The notes under the pieces: generated by a model | Databases searched by the model: none | The model's input: only the letters and a program-made list of their open reading frames with translations | Told to the model about the DNA's origin: nothing | Program-made: the position numbers and the translations under genes | Source: an uncultured Lachnospiraceae bacterium | GTDB taxonomy: Bacteria; Bacillota; Clostridia; Lachnospirales; Lachnospiraceae | Assembly (NCBI GenBank): GCA_947625015.1 | Contig: CANQMR010000014.1 | Location: forward strand, 1-64,000 | DNA length: 64,000 nt | Direction: 5' to 3' | Part shown: positions 16,232 through 24,344 of the stretch, in pieces | Numbering within the stretch: position 1 is the first letter of the stretch | Layout: each line of letters begins with the position of its first letter

Positions 16232-17488
16232 CTACAGAATTTTCATCAGTATCCGCACTGTAAACCGGTCTTCTGAACAATCAAAATCCAGCGTATTCGT
16301 ATATTTATCAAGCACCTTTCTTACATTTCTGATCCCATAGCCATGTTCGCTTGCCGGGCGTTTCGTGGTAACAGGCAGCCCTTCCCTAAATCTGACCTTA
16401 TGTGAATATGTGTTGCTAAGCTCTATGAGCAGGGAATCCATTGAATAGCTTATTACCAAATCTATTCTGGGGGCATTGACCTCTTTTTGCGCCTCTATCG
16501 CATTTTCGATAATATTTCCGAGAATGATATTCATATCATATGCCGACAGTTCAAGCTCCTCAGGAACCGCAACCCTTACATTTACAGGAATGTCTTTGTC
16601 TGCCGCGCGCTGTAGCATATAGTTTAAGACGGTATCAAGTCCGGTGTTGCCTGAATCAACAAGCATCGCAGATTCGTTAAGATTATCACTCATATCTGAC
16701 ACATATTTTTTAATCTGCTCCATGTCGCCGGCTGAAGCCAAAGCCGAAATTTCCAAAAAATGATGTTTCATATCATGCTTAAATGACCGCAGAATTTCCA
16801 CCTTTTCATTCTGGAGAATAATTTCTCTTTCATATGCTCTCATCTGATCCCGGAGCGCCTGATTTTCCAGAGCATCTTTGGAGGAATCAATAAGGTCGTC
16901 AATAAGGTAGGAAATAATAATATTCACAAGCAGAAAAGCACAGCACACAATGAAAAGAGACTGCGGCGAAATAGTCCTGTCCGTAAAGACAAACAGAGAA
17001 GTGATAATGCATACCGACAGGGCCGCAATATAGAACAACCAGTGACGTTTGTTAGGTTCTGCATTTATATTTTCTCCAAACAGCCGCTTGGTAATCACTT
17101 GTGCCGCAAGCAGCAGCAACAGTGACAATACACTCGCATAAGCCGAATAATTATTGTAATCGAGGGTTTTTGCCAGCACAGCGTATACCGCTAAATCTAT
17201 TAAACAGCTTATTGCAAGGACATAAAAAACAAACATGCATTTTCGTTTCACTGTTCCGCTGTACGAAAACCCTATTGCCAATAGTCCCAGAAAAGTACTT
17301 AAAAGATTAAGCGCAGGTTTATTGAAAAGCGCGTAAAAGAATGTCGTTATCAGAATCGAAAATAAATAAGCCAATCCCCTGCGCATCCGGTTTTCATCAG
17401 CCTTGAGGAGTATCGTGGTAAATCTTTCGGTAATAATAACGCGGATAACTTCTGTAAATAAGATAAATATCGTTCTTCTATAAATCAT
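16232..17488 (-). CDS. AgrC-like sensor histidine kinase (GHKL)
   Basis: A 418-residue kinase. About six hydrophobic segments fill residues ~8-200, with no large external domain, followed by a coiled linker and the kinase core. The phosphorylation motif FKHDMKHHF (about residue 237) is the AgrC/YesM-like type; the N box is GNIIENAIEA and the G box HGYGIRNVRKV. It overlaps the regulator gene by 4 bp, so the two are co-expressed. Kinases of this kind sense peptides; no peptide precursor gene was recognised nearby. Confidence 0.9.
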   Translation of the reverse strand: MIYRRTIFILFTEVIRVIITERFTTILLKADENRMRRGLAYLFSILITTFFYALFNKPALNLLSTFLGLLAIGFSYSGTVKRKCMFVFYVLAISCLIDLAVYAVLAKTLDYNNYSAYASVLSLLLLLAAQVITKRLFGENINAEPNKRHWLFYIAALSVCIITSLFVFTDRTISPQSLFIVCCAFLLVNIIISYLIDDLIDSSKDALENQALRDQMRAYEREIILQNEKVEILRSFKHDMKHHFLEISALASAGDMEQIKKYVSDMSDNLNESAMLVDSGNTGLDTVLNYMLQRAADKDIPVNVRVAVPEELELSAYDMNIILGNIIENAIEAQKEVNAPRIDLVISYSMDSLLIELSNTYSHKVRFREGLPVTTKRPASEHGYGIRNVRKVLDKYTNTLDFDCSEDRFTVRILMKIL

Positions 17489-18213
17489 GGTCTGTCTTTA
17501 CCCCTGCCCCTTCCGTAATTGTAAATTGCTTTCTTAAAATCTGCCCTTTTAGACTGCGCTATACTTATTTCTACGTCATTTTCAAGGATAACAAGGTCGC
17601 TTTTCCATGATTTAATGTACTTGATATTGACTATGTACGACTTACTTACACATACAAACTGAAACGGAAGCTCCGGAACAATATCGCCAAGCTTTCCGTA
17701 ATAGAATGCGCTCTCCCCATTAATCTTGTGAATGGTGATCGTTTTATTCCTGCTGGAGAAATATAGGATTTCACCATACGGGATAGCGTAACCCGTCTTG
17801 TTAAATGTATACCGAAACTCTTTTTTTTGCACATCCTCAAGCTGTAGTATCTTGGTAAGTGTGTCATATAGAAGCTTAACCTCTACCGGCTTTATGAGAA
17901 AATCATACGGATGAATTTGAAAAAGCTCCAGCGCATAACTTGTCTTATGAGAAATAAATACGATGTTCATCCTGTCATTTCCAAGCGTTTCCCGTATGTA
18001 TTTCCCGACATAGACTCCATTGTTCTCAGGCAGTTCAATGTCCAGAAAAAGAATCTCCGGATTGTATTCCTTTATTTCTCTGCACAGAGACTCGGAATCA
18101 TACCATACCTCGACCTCGCAGGTTTCAGCACGTTCTTCAAAAAAGCGGATTATTTCTTTTTCAAGTTCAGCGCACTGATTTATTTCATCATCGCATATTG
18201 CCACTTTATACAT
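17485..18213 (-). CDS. LytTR-family response regulator
   Basis: A 242-residue AgrA/LytR-type regulator. The receiver has Asp8/Asp9, phospho-acceptor Asp58 in ILFLDIELP, and the KPV loop (FLIKPVEV). The LytTR DNA-binding domain follows (about residues 140-236: NKTGYAIPYGEILYFSS, CVSKSYIVNIKYI). Start at 18213 is preferred to an upstream ATG at 18234 because GGAAGGAAG precedes it. It pairs with the kinase overlapping its 3' end and probably drives the exporter operon from the 16161-16193 repeat. Confidence 0.9.
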   Translation of the reverse strand: MYKVAICDDEINQCAELEKEIIRFFEERAETCEVEVWYDSESLCREIKEYNPEILFLDIELPENNGVYVGKYIRETLGNDRMNIVFISHKTSYALELFQIHPYDFLIKPVEVKLLYDTLTKILQLEDVQKKEFRYTFNKTGYAIPYGEILYFSSRNKTITIHKINGESAFYYGKLGDIVPELPFQFVCVSKSYIVNIKYIKSWKSDLVILENDVEISIAQSKRADFKKAIYNYGRGRGKDRP

Positions 18214-18343
18214 CACTTGCTTCCTTCCTGTCATACTTTCCTGTATTTTTTCCGAATTTCCTTTTCTGTTTAAGCTTTTGTCTACTATTGTAATGAAATT
18301 TATATAAAATTACAAGAAATCAATTTCTACTCTTTGCAAAATC

Positions 18344-18565
18344 CTATCCACAGCCATCAATAGCTTTTCTCCACCATTGCTTTTTTGCAAAAACATTCCT
18401 TAGCTTTTTAAAAACCATGGGTAGCAATAATCCATAAGGAATAAACATTCCAATATTGAGGGCAAGCTGCCGGATCATCTTTTTAATCCCCATATCATAA
18501 ACCTCACTAAGCCAAATAAAAGGTTTTAAATTAAGGAATCGGTATTCAGGATGAAAAGTAATCAC
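18344..18565 (-). pseudogene. Truncated VanZ-like protein
   Basis: A 73-residue frame resembling only the middle of VanZ proteins: LNLKPFIWL, then RQLALNIGMFIPYGLLLPMVFKKL. Normal VanZ proteins have about 150-200 residues and four or more TM segments; both the N-terminal helix and the C-terminal helices are absent here. It would begin with GTG, has no clear ribosome site, and starts 2 bp after the permease stop. I read it as a remnant at the end of the ECF/ABC operon. A short functional peptide cannot be excluded. Confidence 0.55.
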
Positions 18566-18567
18566 AT

Positions 18568-19827
18568 TTAGAGTACTTGATGCCTTTTAAAAATTTTTAC
18601 TGTAAATGGAAGTAGAATCACTGCCAGAATAATGTACAATAACACTCTTACCTGCATAACATCCATGACCATATTCCCAAGCGGGTAGGAAAAGTATGCA
18701 AAATAATCATCTCTAATTCCTGTTGATAGTGCATTGTACGGCAAAAGCAGCAATATATGGTTCCAGATACCATTTGTTTCACTTATTGATAAAAAAACAG
18801 GTACAAATATAATCAGTATATCCACAATCAATGTGGAAAAGGTAGTGCCAAGTTTCGTAGATAACAGCAGGGTTAAACTGATCATTCCAAGTAAAACCAT
18901 ATAGGCTGTAATGATTAATACTACACAAGCAGACATCATGGTTAGTTTGTATGGACAGATCACATTTATTATTTGTATCGGTAACCCGGCACCATCTGTT
19001 CCTGCAATTGCCAACGGCAGTGCCAACGCAAGTATTGCATGTATGAAAAATGCTATACTTCCAAATAAAAAGGCTGCCAGTATCTTAGCTATAATCACCT
19101 TGGATTTTCCATATTTTGCTGTCAATATAAGACTATCCATATGTGTCTGATATTCTCCTGCAAATACCGGGGCAATGCAGATACAGATTGCCAAAATCAC
19201 GACCATAAGCAGCTCTCCGCATTTCAAAAACATATCCCACCCCCAACAGTAACCATATTCATACGGTAACTGTATCTTTTCGGTTTTCCCAAGCCAGAAA
19301 TTTTTCTCTGCCGGAGAAAAATTCCAATCCTCGTATTCCTGATTCAGCATCTTAGATATTTTTATTGACCTGGCATTATAATAGTTGGCTCCATTATCAA
19401 TATCTAATTTTTGCATGGTCTTAAATGTCATATCTACAGTACTTGGCAAAATATAGGCTTCATTAATGAGCTTATAATATGAATAATATGGCTGCACATA
19501 TTTCAAATTAGCATCCTCTTTTAGCGCAATTTCACCATCACTGCTTATCTCTACATTATCTGGATTCTTAAACAGTTTTTGAAATTCTCTAATGGATTCG
19601 GTAGCTTTTTCATCTGTCAGGGGACCTGCCATTTCATTGGCATACTGTTTTTCCAATTCTAATGCCTGTCTCCCCATATATTGTTTTCCATTTTTATCCA
19701 CCGCAATTTCACTCAAAGGCGGTGATGCATATAAAAAGCTGGTAATCAATAAACTAGCCAGCATGACAAAAAATGTCAGCTTACTGGAATATATTTTTTT
19801 TAATTCGAGTCCCAAAAGTTCTTTCAA
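18568..19827 (-). CDS. ABC-2 exporter permease
   Basis: A 419-residue membrane protein: TM1 at residues ~17-35, an external region of ~165 residues with long charged helices (ending near NFWLGKTEKIQLPYEYGY), then five to six TM segments from ~205 to ~410 and a basic C-terminal end. It corresponds to one half of the fused permease at 10421-12526. The ATPase gene ends 3 bp upstream on the same strand. Together they form an exporter of unknown substrate under an ECF sigma factor. Confidence 0.82.
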   Translation of the reverse strand: MKELLGLELKKIYSSKLTFFVMLASLLITSFLYASPPLSEIAVDKNGKQYMGRQALELEKQYANEMAGPLTDEKATESIREFQKLFKNPDNVEISSDGEIALKEDANLKYVQPYYSYYKLINEAYILPSTVDMTFKTMQKLDIDNGANYYNARSIKISKMLNQEYEDWNFSPAEKNFWLGKTEKIQLPYEYGYCWGWDMFLKCGELLMVVILAICICIAPVFAGEYQTHMDSLILTAKYGKSKVIIAKILAAFLFGSIAFFIHAILALALPLAIAGTDGAGLPIQIINVICPYKLTMMSACVVLIITAYMVLLGMISLTLLLSTKLGTTFSTLIVDILIIFVPVFLSISETNGIWNHILLLLPYNALSTGIRDDYFAYFSYPLGNMVMDVMQVRVLLYIILAVILLPFTVKIFKRHQVL

Positions 19828-19830
19828 GAT

Positions 19831-20709
19831 TTACATCCTCCCCTCATTTTCATGAAAATAATACATATACAAATCCTCCAGGGTGGGAGCAACCACTTTT
19901 TTATTTTTTATGTCCGGTTCATCATCCCCAACCACCCGGATTATCATCTGGTTGTTCTGTATATGCTGGTTGACAATACTATATTTATTAGAAAACTGTT
20001 CCAGTTCGCTATTATCGATTACACATTCCCATACCTTGCCCCGTACCCGGTCTGTTAGTTCCATAACCGTTCCCTGTGTCAACAAATTTCCTTTTTTCAA
20101 TATCAATATTTGGTCAGCAATCTGTTCCACATCTGACACAATATGTGTGGACAAAATTATGATTTTATCTTCTGCAAAACTTGAAATCAGTTTTCTAAAA
20201 TGGATTCTTTCTTTTGGATCAAGTCCGGCTGTCGGCTCATCCAAAATTAAAACCTTGGGATCATTCAAAACGGCTTGTGCAATTCCAAGGCGTTGTTTCA
20301 TACCACCGGAAAATGTCCCTACTTTTTTGTTCGCCACCTCTGATAAACCTACTATTTGTAATAGTTCCTCCGTTCTCATTTTTGCATAATTGCTTTCCAA
20401 GCCCTTCAAGGATGCCATATACAACATAAACTCTTTTGCCTTAAAAGAGGGATAGTATCCGAAATCCTGGGGCAGATATCCTAAAATATCACGATAATCC
20501 TCTCCCATTTCTATGTTATTTGTTCCATTTAATTTTACTTCGCCAGCAGTGGGATTTAATATTCCACAAATAATACGCATCAAGGTGGTTTTGCCTGCTC
20601 CATTAGCACCTAACAGACCGTAGATTCCCTCCTGTAATTCAAGCGATATGCCATCCAGCGCTATTTTATTTCCATATTGTTTACTTATCCTGTCAAGTTC
20701 CAATTTCAT
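19831..20709 (-). CDS. ABC exporter ATP-binding protein
   Basis: A 292-residue ABC ATPase with Walker A GANGAGKTT (residues 34-42), signature FSGGMKQR (~133-140), Walker B VLILDEPTAGLDP (~153-165) and a C-terminal extension ending in LEDLYMYYF. It is a clear paralogue of the ATPase at 12529-13392. Its start overlaps the membrane-protein gene by 17 bp, and the permease gene follows 3 bp after its stop, so sigma factor, membrane protein, ATPase and permease make one operon. Confidence 0.9.
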   Translation of the reverse strand: MKLELDRISKQYGNKIALDGISLELQEGIYGLLGANGAGKTTLMRIICGILNPTAGEVKLNGTNNIEMGEDYRDILGYLPQDFGYYPSFKAKEFMLYMASLKGLESNYAKMRTEELLQIVGLSEVANKKVGTFSGGMKQRLGIAQAVLNDPKVLILDEPTAGLDPKERIHFRKLISSFAEDKIIILSTHIVSDVEQIADQILILKKGNLLTQGTVMELTDRVRGKVWECVIDNSELEQFSNKYSIVNQHIQNNQMIIRVVGDDEPDIKNKKVVAPTLEDLYMYYFHENEGRM

Positions 20710-21469
20710 TATGTATCAGCACTCCTTTCAGTCTCCATTGCCTTACCAGATTATTAAATTCAATTCCCATCATTACGATTCCCACCAGACAGGCAATCTT
20801 CCAAATAAAAATATTGTTTTCATCAAATGCCGCTGTTTGGGAATATATATTATATAAAAACGGGATTCCTCCTATAATGAAACAATATACAAAACATATA
20901 TAGTTGAGTATATTTCCGCTGACATATCTCATTATGATCAGTATTCCGATACAGGAAACCTCAAATGGCACCAGAATATAAAGCATGGTGCTTACGATTT
21001 CCCTTTGGCACAGATTTTTCAGATATGTTCCGCATACAAATAATAGCAATATGTCTACACTTACCATAAATGACATCCGCACCAGAAGAATTACTTTTAA
21101 CGGATACTTAGTGGTTTGTTGTAATTCACATAAACTGCCGTTGTAAACACGTGAAATTTCATCCATGCCGATAATCATCAAGACGGGCGCGATTGCAGTC
21201 AAAAATGGATATATATCAAATGCAGTTATCTTTTGTCTGATATAAAATCCGACATACAAACAACAAAGTATTACTGCGATAAATTGGCATAGCCATGTTC
21301 TCTTCCTGATAAATGCAAATTGGGATTTGATAAACTTTAAAAGAGTCATTCTGTAATAATATGCAGCAGAACCGTTTATTTTTTTAATCAGTTCTTCCAT
21401 CTCACCACTAGACAAAGGGGGCGCTTCATATTCTTTAAGCCACTCTTTTATCTCTTTTTCACTTCGCAT
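20693..21469 (-). CDS. Membrane protein, possible anti-sigma factor
   Basis: A 258-residue protein: a cytoplasmic N-terminal ~58 residues (MRSEKEIKEWLKEYEAPPL start, Glu/Lys rich), then about six hydrophobic segments from ~62 to ~240. It overlaps the ECF sigma gene by 11 bp at its start and the ATPase gene by 17 bp at its end. Position and layout (soluble N-terminus, membrane C-terminus) suit an anti-sigma factor, but no zinc-type HxxxCxxC motif is present. It could equally be a membrane component of the exporter. Confidence 0.6.
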   Translation of the reverse strand: MRSEKEIKEWLKEYEAPPLSSGEMEELIKKINGSAAYYYRMTLLKFIKSQFAFIRKRTWLCQFIAVILCCLYVGFYIRQKITAFDIYPFLTAIAPVLMIIGMDEISRVYNGSLCELQQTTKYPLKVILLVRMSFMVSVDILLLFVCGTYLKNLCQREIVSTMLYILVPFEVSCIGILIIMRYVSGNILNYICFVYCFIIGGIPFLYNIYSQTAAFDENNIFIWKIACLVGIVMMGIEFNNLVRQWRLKGVLIHNEIGT

Positions 21470-21986
21470 TGCTATCTCCTTCCATATATTTTTTTAATTT
21501 CTTTATTGCAATTCTTATGTAATACTCCACATTAGGTATACTTAGACCTGTAATCTTCGCAATATCTCTGTATCTTAGGTCTTGGTAAAATCGTAAAATC
21601 ACAATTTCATATTCCTGCTTAGACAATGTTAAAAGAGCTTGTTTGACCATAATTTTATTTTCTGTCTGGTAAATGTCCTCGCAAGTACCAATTTCAGAAA
21701 CTTCTTCCAAAGAACAAGTCTTCTTTTTTTGATAGTGATTTTTACACAGATTGCATGCAATAACATACAGATAATTTTTAAATTTTCCCCTATCTGTATA
21801 ACGGCTGATATTTTCATAAACTTTTATAAATACTTCCTGCGTTATATCCAGCGCTGTTTCTTTATGATGCACATGATAATAGCAGTACTGATATATTTTC
21901 TTATAATATTTTTTAACCAGCTCATCAAAAAGAAAAGTATTTCCTTTTTGTATTTGCCGGATCATAGCTTCATCTTTCAAAACCAT
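21459..21986 (-). CDS. ECF-type RNA polymerase sigma factor
   Basis: A 175-residue sigma-70 family protein with region 2 (about residues 20-90: FDELVKKYYKKIYQYCYYH, DITQEVFIKVYENI) and region 4 (about 115-168: LTLSKQEYEIVILRFYQDL, YRDIAKITGLSIPNVEYYI). No region 1 or 3 is present. It is the first gene of the operon holding a membrane protein and an ABC exporter, and probably recognises its own promoter in the AT-rich stretch upstream. AAGAGGAA lies immediately before the first ATG; an internal ATG at 21965 is an alternative start. Confidence 0.9.
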   Translation of the reverse strand: MVLKDEAMIRQIQKGNTFLFDELVKKYYKKIYQYCYYHVHHKETALDITQEVFIKVYENISRYTDRGKFKNYLYVIACNLCKNHYQKKKTCSLEEVSEIGTCEDIYQTENKIMVKQALLTLSKQEYEIVILRFYQDLRYRDIAKITGLSIPNVEYYIRIAIKKLKKYMEGDSNAK

Positions 21987-22294
21987 TTCCTCTTAAATCG
22001 TATATTTATATATAAACAAATAATTTTTATAAACATAATCTTTCATCAATTTATATTTACATATATATTAACAAATCAAAATATATTTTTTATAAATTTT
22101 TTTTTATTTTTTTACCATAACTATTACGCAAGCAAAAAGGACATTTCTCTAAAATTTTTAGAAAAATGTCCTTACAGTGCAATATTTAAAATTCTGGAGC
22201 AAGCCATATTATCACGTATTATGCTGTATGATACGCTATAAATTTGCTGTACTCTCACCTTGGTAAGTGCTTCCAACCCTTGATTTTCCTGGCT
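21987..22294. other. AT-rich intergenic region
   Basis: It holds the unread promoter of the sigma-factor operon in a very AT-rich stretch (roughly 21990-22120) and the terminator at 22132-22173. No gene was seen; short frames here are low-complexity Ile/Phe translations of AT-rich DNA. Confidence 0.6.
22132..22173 (-). terminator. Terminator downstream of lysS
   Basis: Minus-strand stem beginning AAGGACATTT and closing AAATGTCCTT, extended by TCTAAAA/TTTTAGA, followed by TTTTTG. It lies ~120 bp after the lysS stop, with no gene between. Confidence 0.75.
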
Positions 22295-23794
22295 TTATTT
22301 ATCAAGACTCTTCATTGTCGGGAACAATAATACATCCCTGATTGCCGCCGAATCCGTCAGCAGCATACACATCCGGTCGATACCGAATCCGATTCCGCCT
22401 GTCGGCGGCATACCAATCTCTAAAGCGTTCAGGAAATCTTCGTCGGTAGTGTTCGCTTCCTCATCACCCTGGGCTAACAGTTCCTCCTGGGCCTTAAAAC
22501 GCTCCCGCTGGTCGATTGGATCATTTAACTCGGAATAGGCGTTGGCCATCTCCCAGCCGTTCATAAAGAACTCAAAACGCTCCACATACTCCGGATTGTC
22601 CGGCTTCTTCTTGGTAAGCGGGGAAATTTCAATAGGGTGATCCATCACAAAAGTGGGCTGGATTAAATGCTCCTCCACAAATTCCTCGAAGAACAGGTTA
22701 AGGATATCTCCCTTCTTGTGCCGCTCCTCATACTCAATCCCCTTGTCTTTCGCCGCCTGCCTTGCCTCCTCTAAGGTATGAATCTCGTTAAAGTCCACAT
22801 CCGCATATTTCTTAACGGCATCCACCATGGTAATCCGCTCAAACGGCTTGCCTAAATCCATTTCAATGCCGTTGTAAGTAATCTTGGTAGTGCCAAGCAC
22901 TTCCTCCGCCACATAGCGGTACATATTCTCGGTTAAATCCATCATGCCATTGTAATCCGTATACGCCTGGTATAGCTCCATCAGCGTAAATTCCGGATTA
23001 TGCCTTGTGTCTAAGCCCTCATTCCGGAACACCCGGCCAATCTCATAGACGCGCTCCATGCCGCCCACAATCAGCCGCTTTAAATATAATTCCAGGGAAA
23101 TCCGAAGTTTAAAATCCTCATCCAATGCATTAAAATGCGTTTCAAAAGGTCTTGCGGCAGCGCCTCCGGCATTTGCTACCAGCATCGGCGTCTCTACCTC
23201 CATAAAACCCTGTGCGTCCAGATATTTCCGTATGGTACTGATAATCTTAGAACGCTTTACAAAGGTATCCTTTACTTCCGGATTCATAATCAAATCCACA
23301 TACCGCTGGCGGTAACGGATATCCGTATTTGTGAGTCCGTGGAACTTCTCCGGAAGAACCTGTAAGCTCTTTGACAACAGCGTTACCTTGCTGGCATGAA
23401 TGGATTTTTCCCCCTTCTGGGTTAAAAATACCGTTCCCTCCACGCCGACAATATCTCCGATGTCCATTCTCTTGAACAGCTTATAGGGTTCCTCCCCCAA
23501 AGCGTCCCTTGACACATAAATCTGGATATTTCCGGACAAATCCTGCACGTTGCCAAAAGATGCCTTTCCCATGACGCGTTTTTGCATCATACGTCCGGCA
23601 ATGCTTACCTCCATGCCCTCATAAGTCTCAAACTGACTCTTAATCTCACCGGCCTTTGCCGTCACCTCATATTTCGTAATCTGAAACGGATCCTGTCCAT
23701 TGTCCTGCAATTCCTTAAGCTTTTCCCTGCGGACCTTTAACAACTGGTTAATATCCTGTGTCCCTTTTTGCTGATTCTGATTATTCTCTGCCAT
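22295..23794 (-). CDS. lysS: Lysyl-tRNA synthetase, class II
   Basis: A 499-residue synthetase. An N-terminal OB-fold anticodon-binding domain (~60-150, with VSIAGRMMQKR) is followed by the class II catalytic core: motif 1 region around FMEVETPML, motif 2 around RVFRNEGLDTRHNPEFT, and motif 3 in GFGIDRMCMLLT. It charges tRNA-Lys in the cytoplasm. It lies 31 bp after greA on the same strand, an association common in Firmicutes, and is probably co-transcribed with greA and the upstream foldase gene. Confidence 0.97.
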   Translation of the reverse strand: MAENNQNQQKGTQDINQLLKVRREKLKELQDNGQDPFQITKYEVTAKAGEIKSQFETYEGMEVSIAGRMMQKRVMGKASFGNVQDLSGNIQIYVSRDALGEEPYKLFKRMDIGDIVGVEGTVFLTQKGEKSIHASKVTLLSKSLQVLPEKFHGLTNTDIRYRQRYVDLIMNPEVKDTFVKRSKIISTIRKYLDAQGFMEVETPMLVANAGGAAARPFETHFNALDEDFKLRISLELYLKRLIVGGMERVYEIGRVFRNEGLDTRHNPEFTLMELYQAYTDYNGMMDLTENMYRYVAEEVLGTTKITYNGIEMDLGKPFERITMVDAVKKYADVDFNEIHTLEEARQAAKDKGIEYEERHKKGDILNLFFEEFVEEHLIQPTFVMDHPIEISPLTKKKPDNPEYVERFEFFMNGWEMANAYSELNDPIDQRERFKAQEELLAQGDEEANTTDEDFLNALEIGMPPTGGIGFGIDRMCMLLTDSAAIRDVLLFPTMKSLDK

Positions 23795-23825
23795 GTTTTT
23801 TCTCTCATTCCCTCTTTATTCTGAA

Positions 23826-24311
23826 TTATTCCTCATCCAGATTAATCTCTAAAATTTCAAACTGGAAAGAACCATTCGGCGCATCCACAGTAACAATCTC
23901 ACCGGCTTTTGCGCCAATTAACGCAGCCCCCACCGGTGACTCGTTCGAAATTTTATTATTCAACACATCTGTTTCTGTAGAACCCACCAGCTTGAACTCC
24001 TGTACATTGCCATTGGAAAGTTCCTTGACTGTCACTTTACAGCCTACATTGACCGTATCCCTGTCAACCTCATCCGTATATACAACTTCTACATTCTTAA
24101 GAATTGCTTCTAATTCCTCAATTCTTGCCTGTATATCCTTCTGCTCATCTTTTGCAGCATCATACTCAGCATTCTCGGATAAGTCTCCCTGCTCTCTAGC
24201 TTCTTTCAGCTTTTGCGCTACTTCTTTTCGCTTTACAACACGCAGTTCCTGTAACTCTTCCTCTAACTTTTTAAGACCTTTGTCTGTCAACAGATTCTTC
24301 TTCTCAGCCAT
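23826..24311 (-). CDS. greA: Transcription elongation factor GreA
   Basis: A 161-residue protein: N-terminal coiled coil (about residues 8-75, with the acidic tip segment LSENAEYDAAKDEQ) and a C-terminal FKBP-like domain (NEILEINLDEE end; SPVGAALIGAKAGEIVTV). It rescues backtracked RNA polymerase by stimulating transcript cleavage. It sits between the exported foldase gene (33 bp upstream) and lysS (31 bp downstream). Confidence 0.97.
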   Translation of the reverse strand: MAEKKNLLTDKGLKKLEEELQELRVVKRKEVAQKLKEAREQGDLSENAEYDAAKDEQKDIQARIEELEAILKNVEVVYTDEVDRDTVNVGCKVTVKELSNGNVQEFKLVGSTETDVLNNKISNESPVGAALIGAKAGEIVTVDAPNGSFQFEILEINLDEE

Positions 24312-24344
24312 TCAACTCACCCTTCCTTTAATATTTTCATTTAA

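Noticed and set aside
22010-22241. Frames rich in Ile and Phe upstream of the sigma factor
   Set aside because: They are translations of low-complexity AT-rich DNA without ribosome sites.
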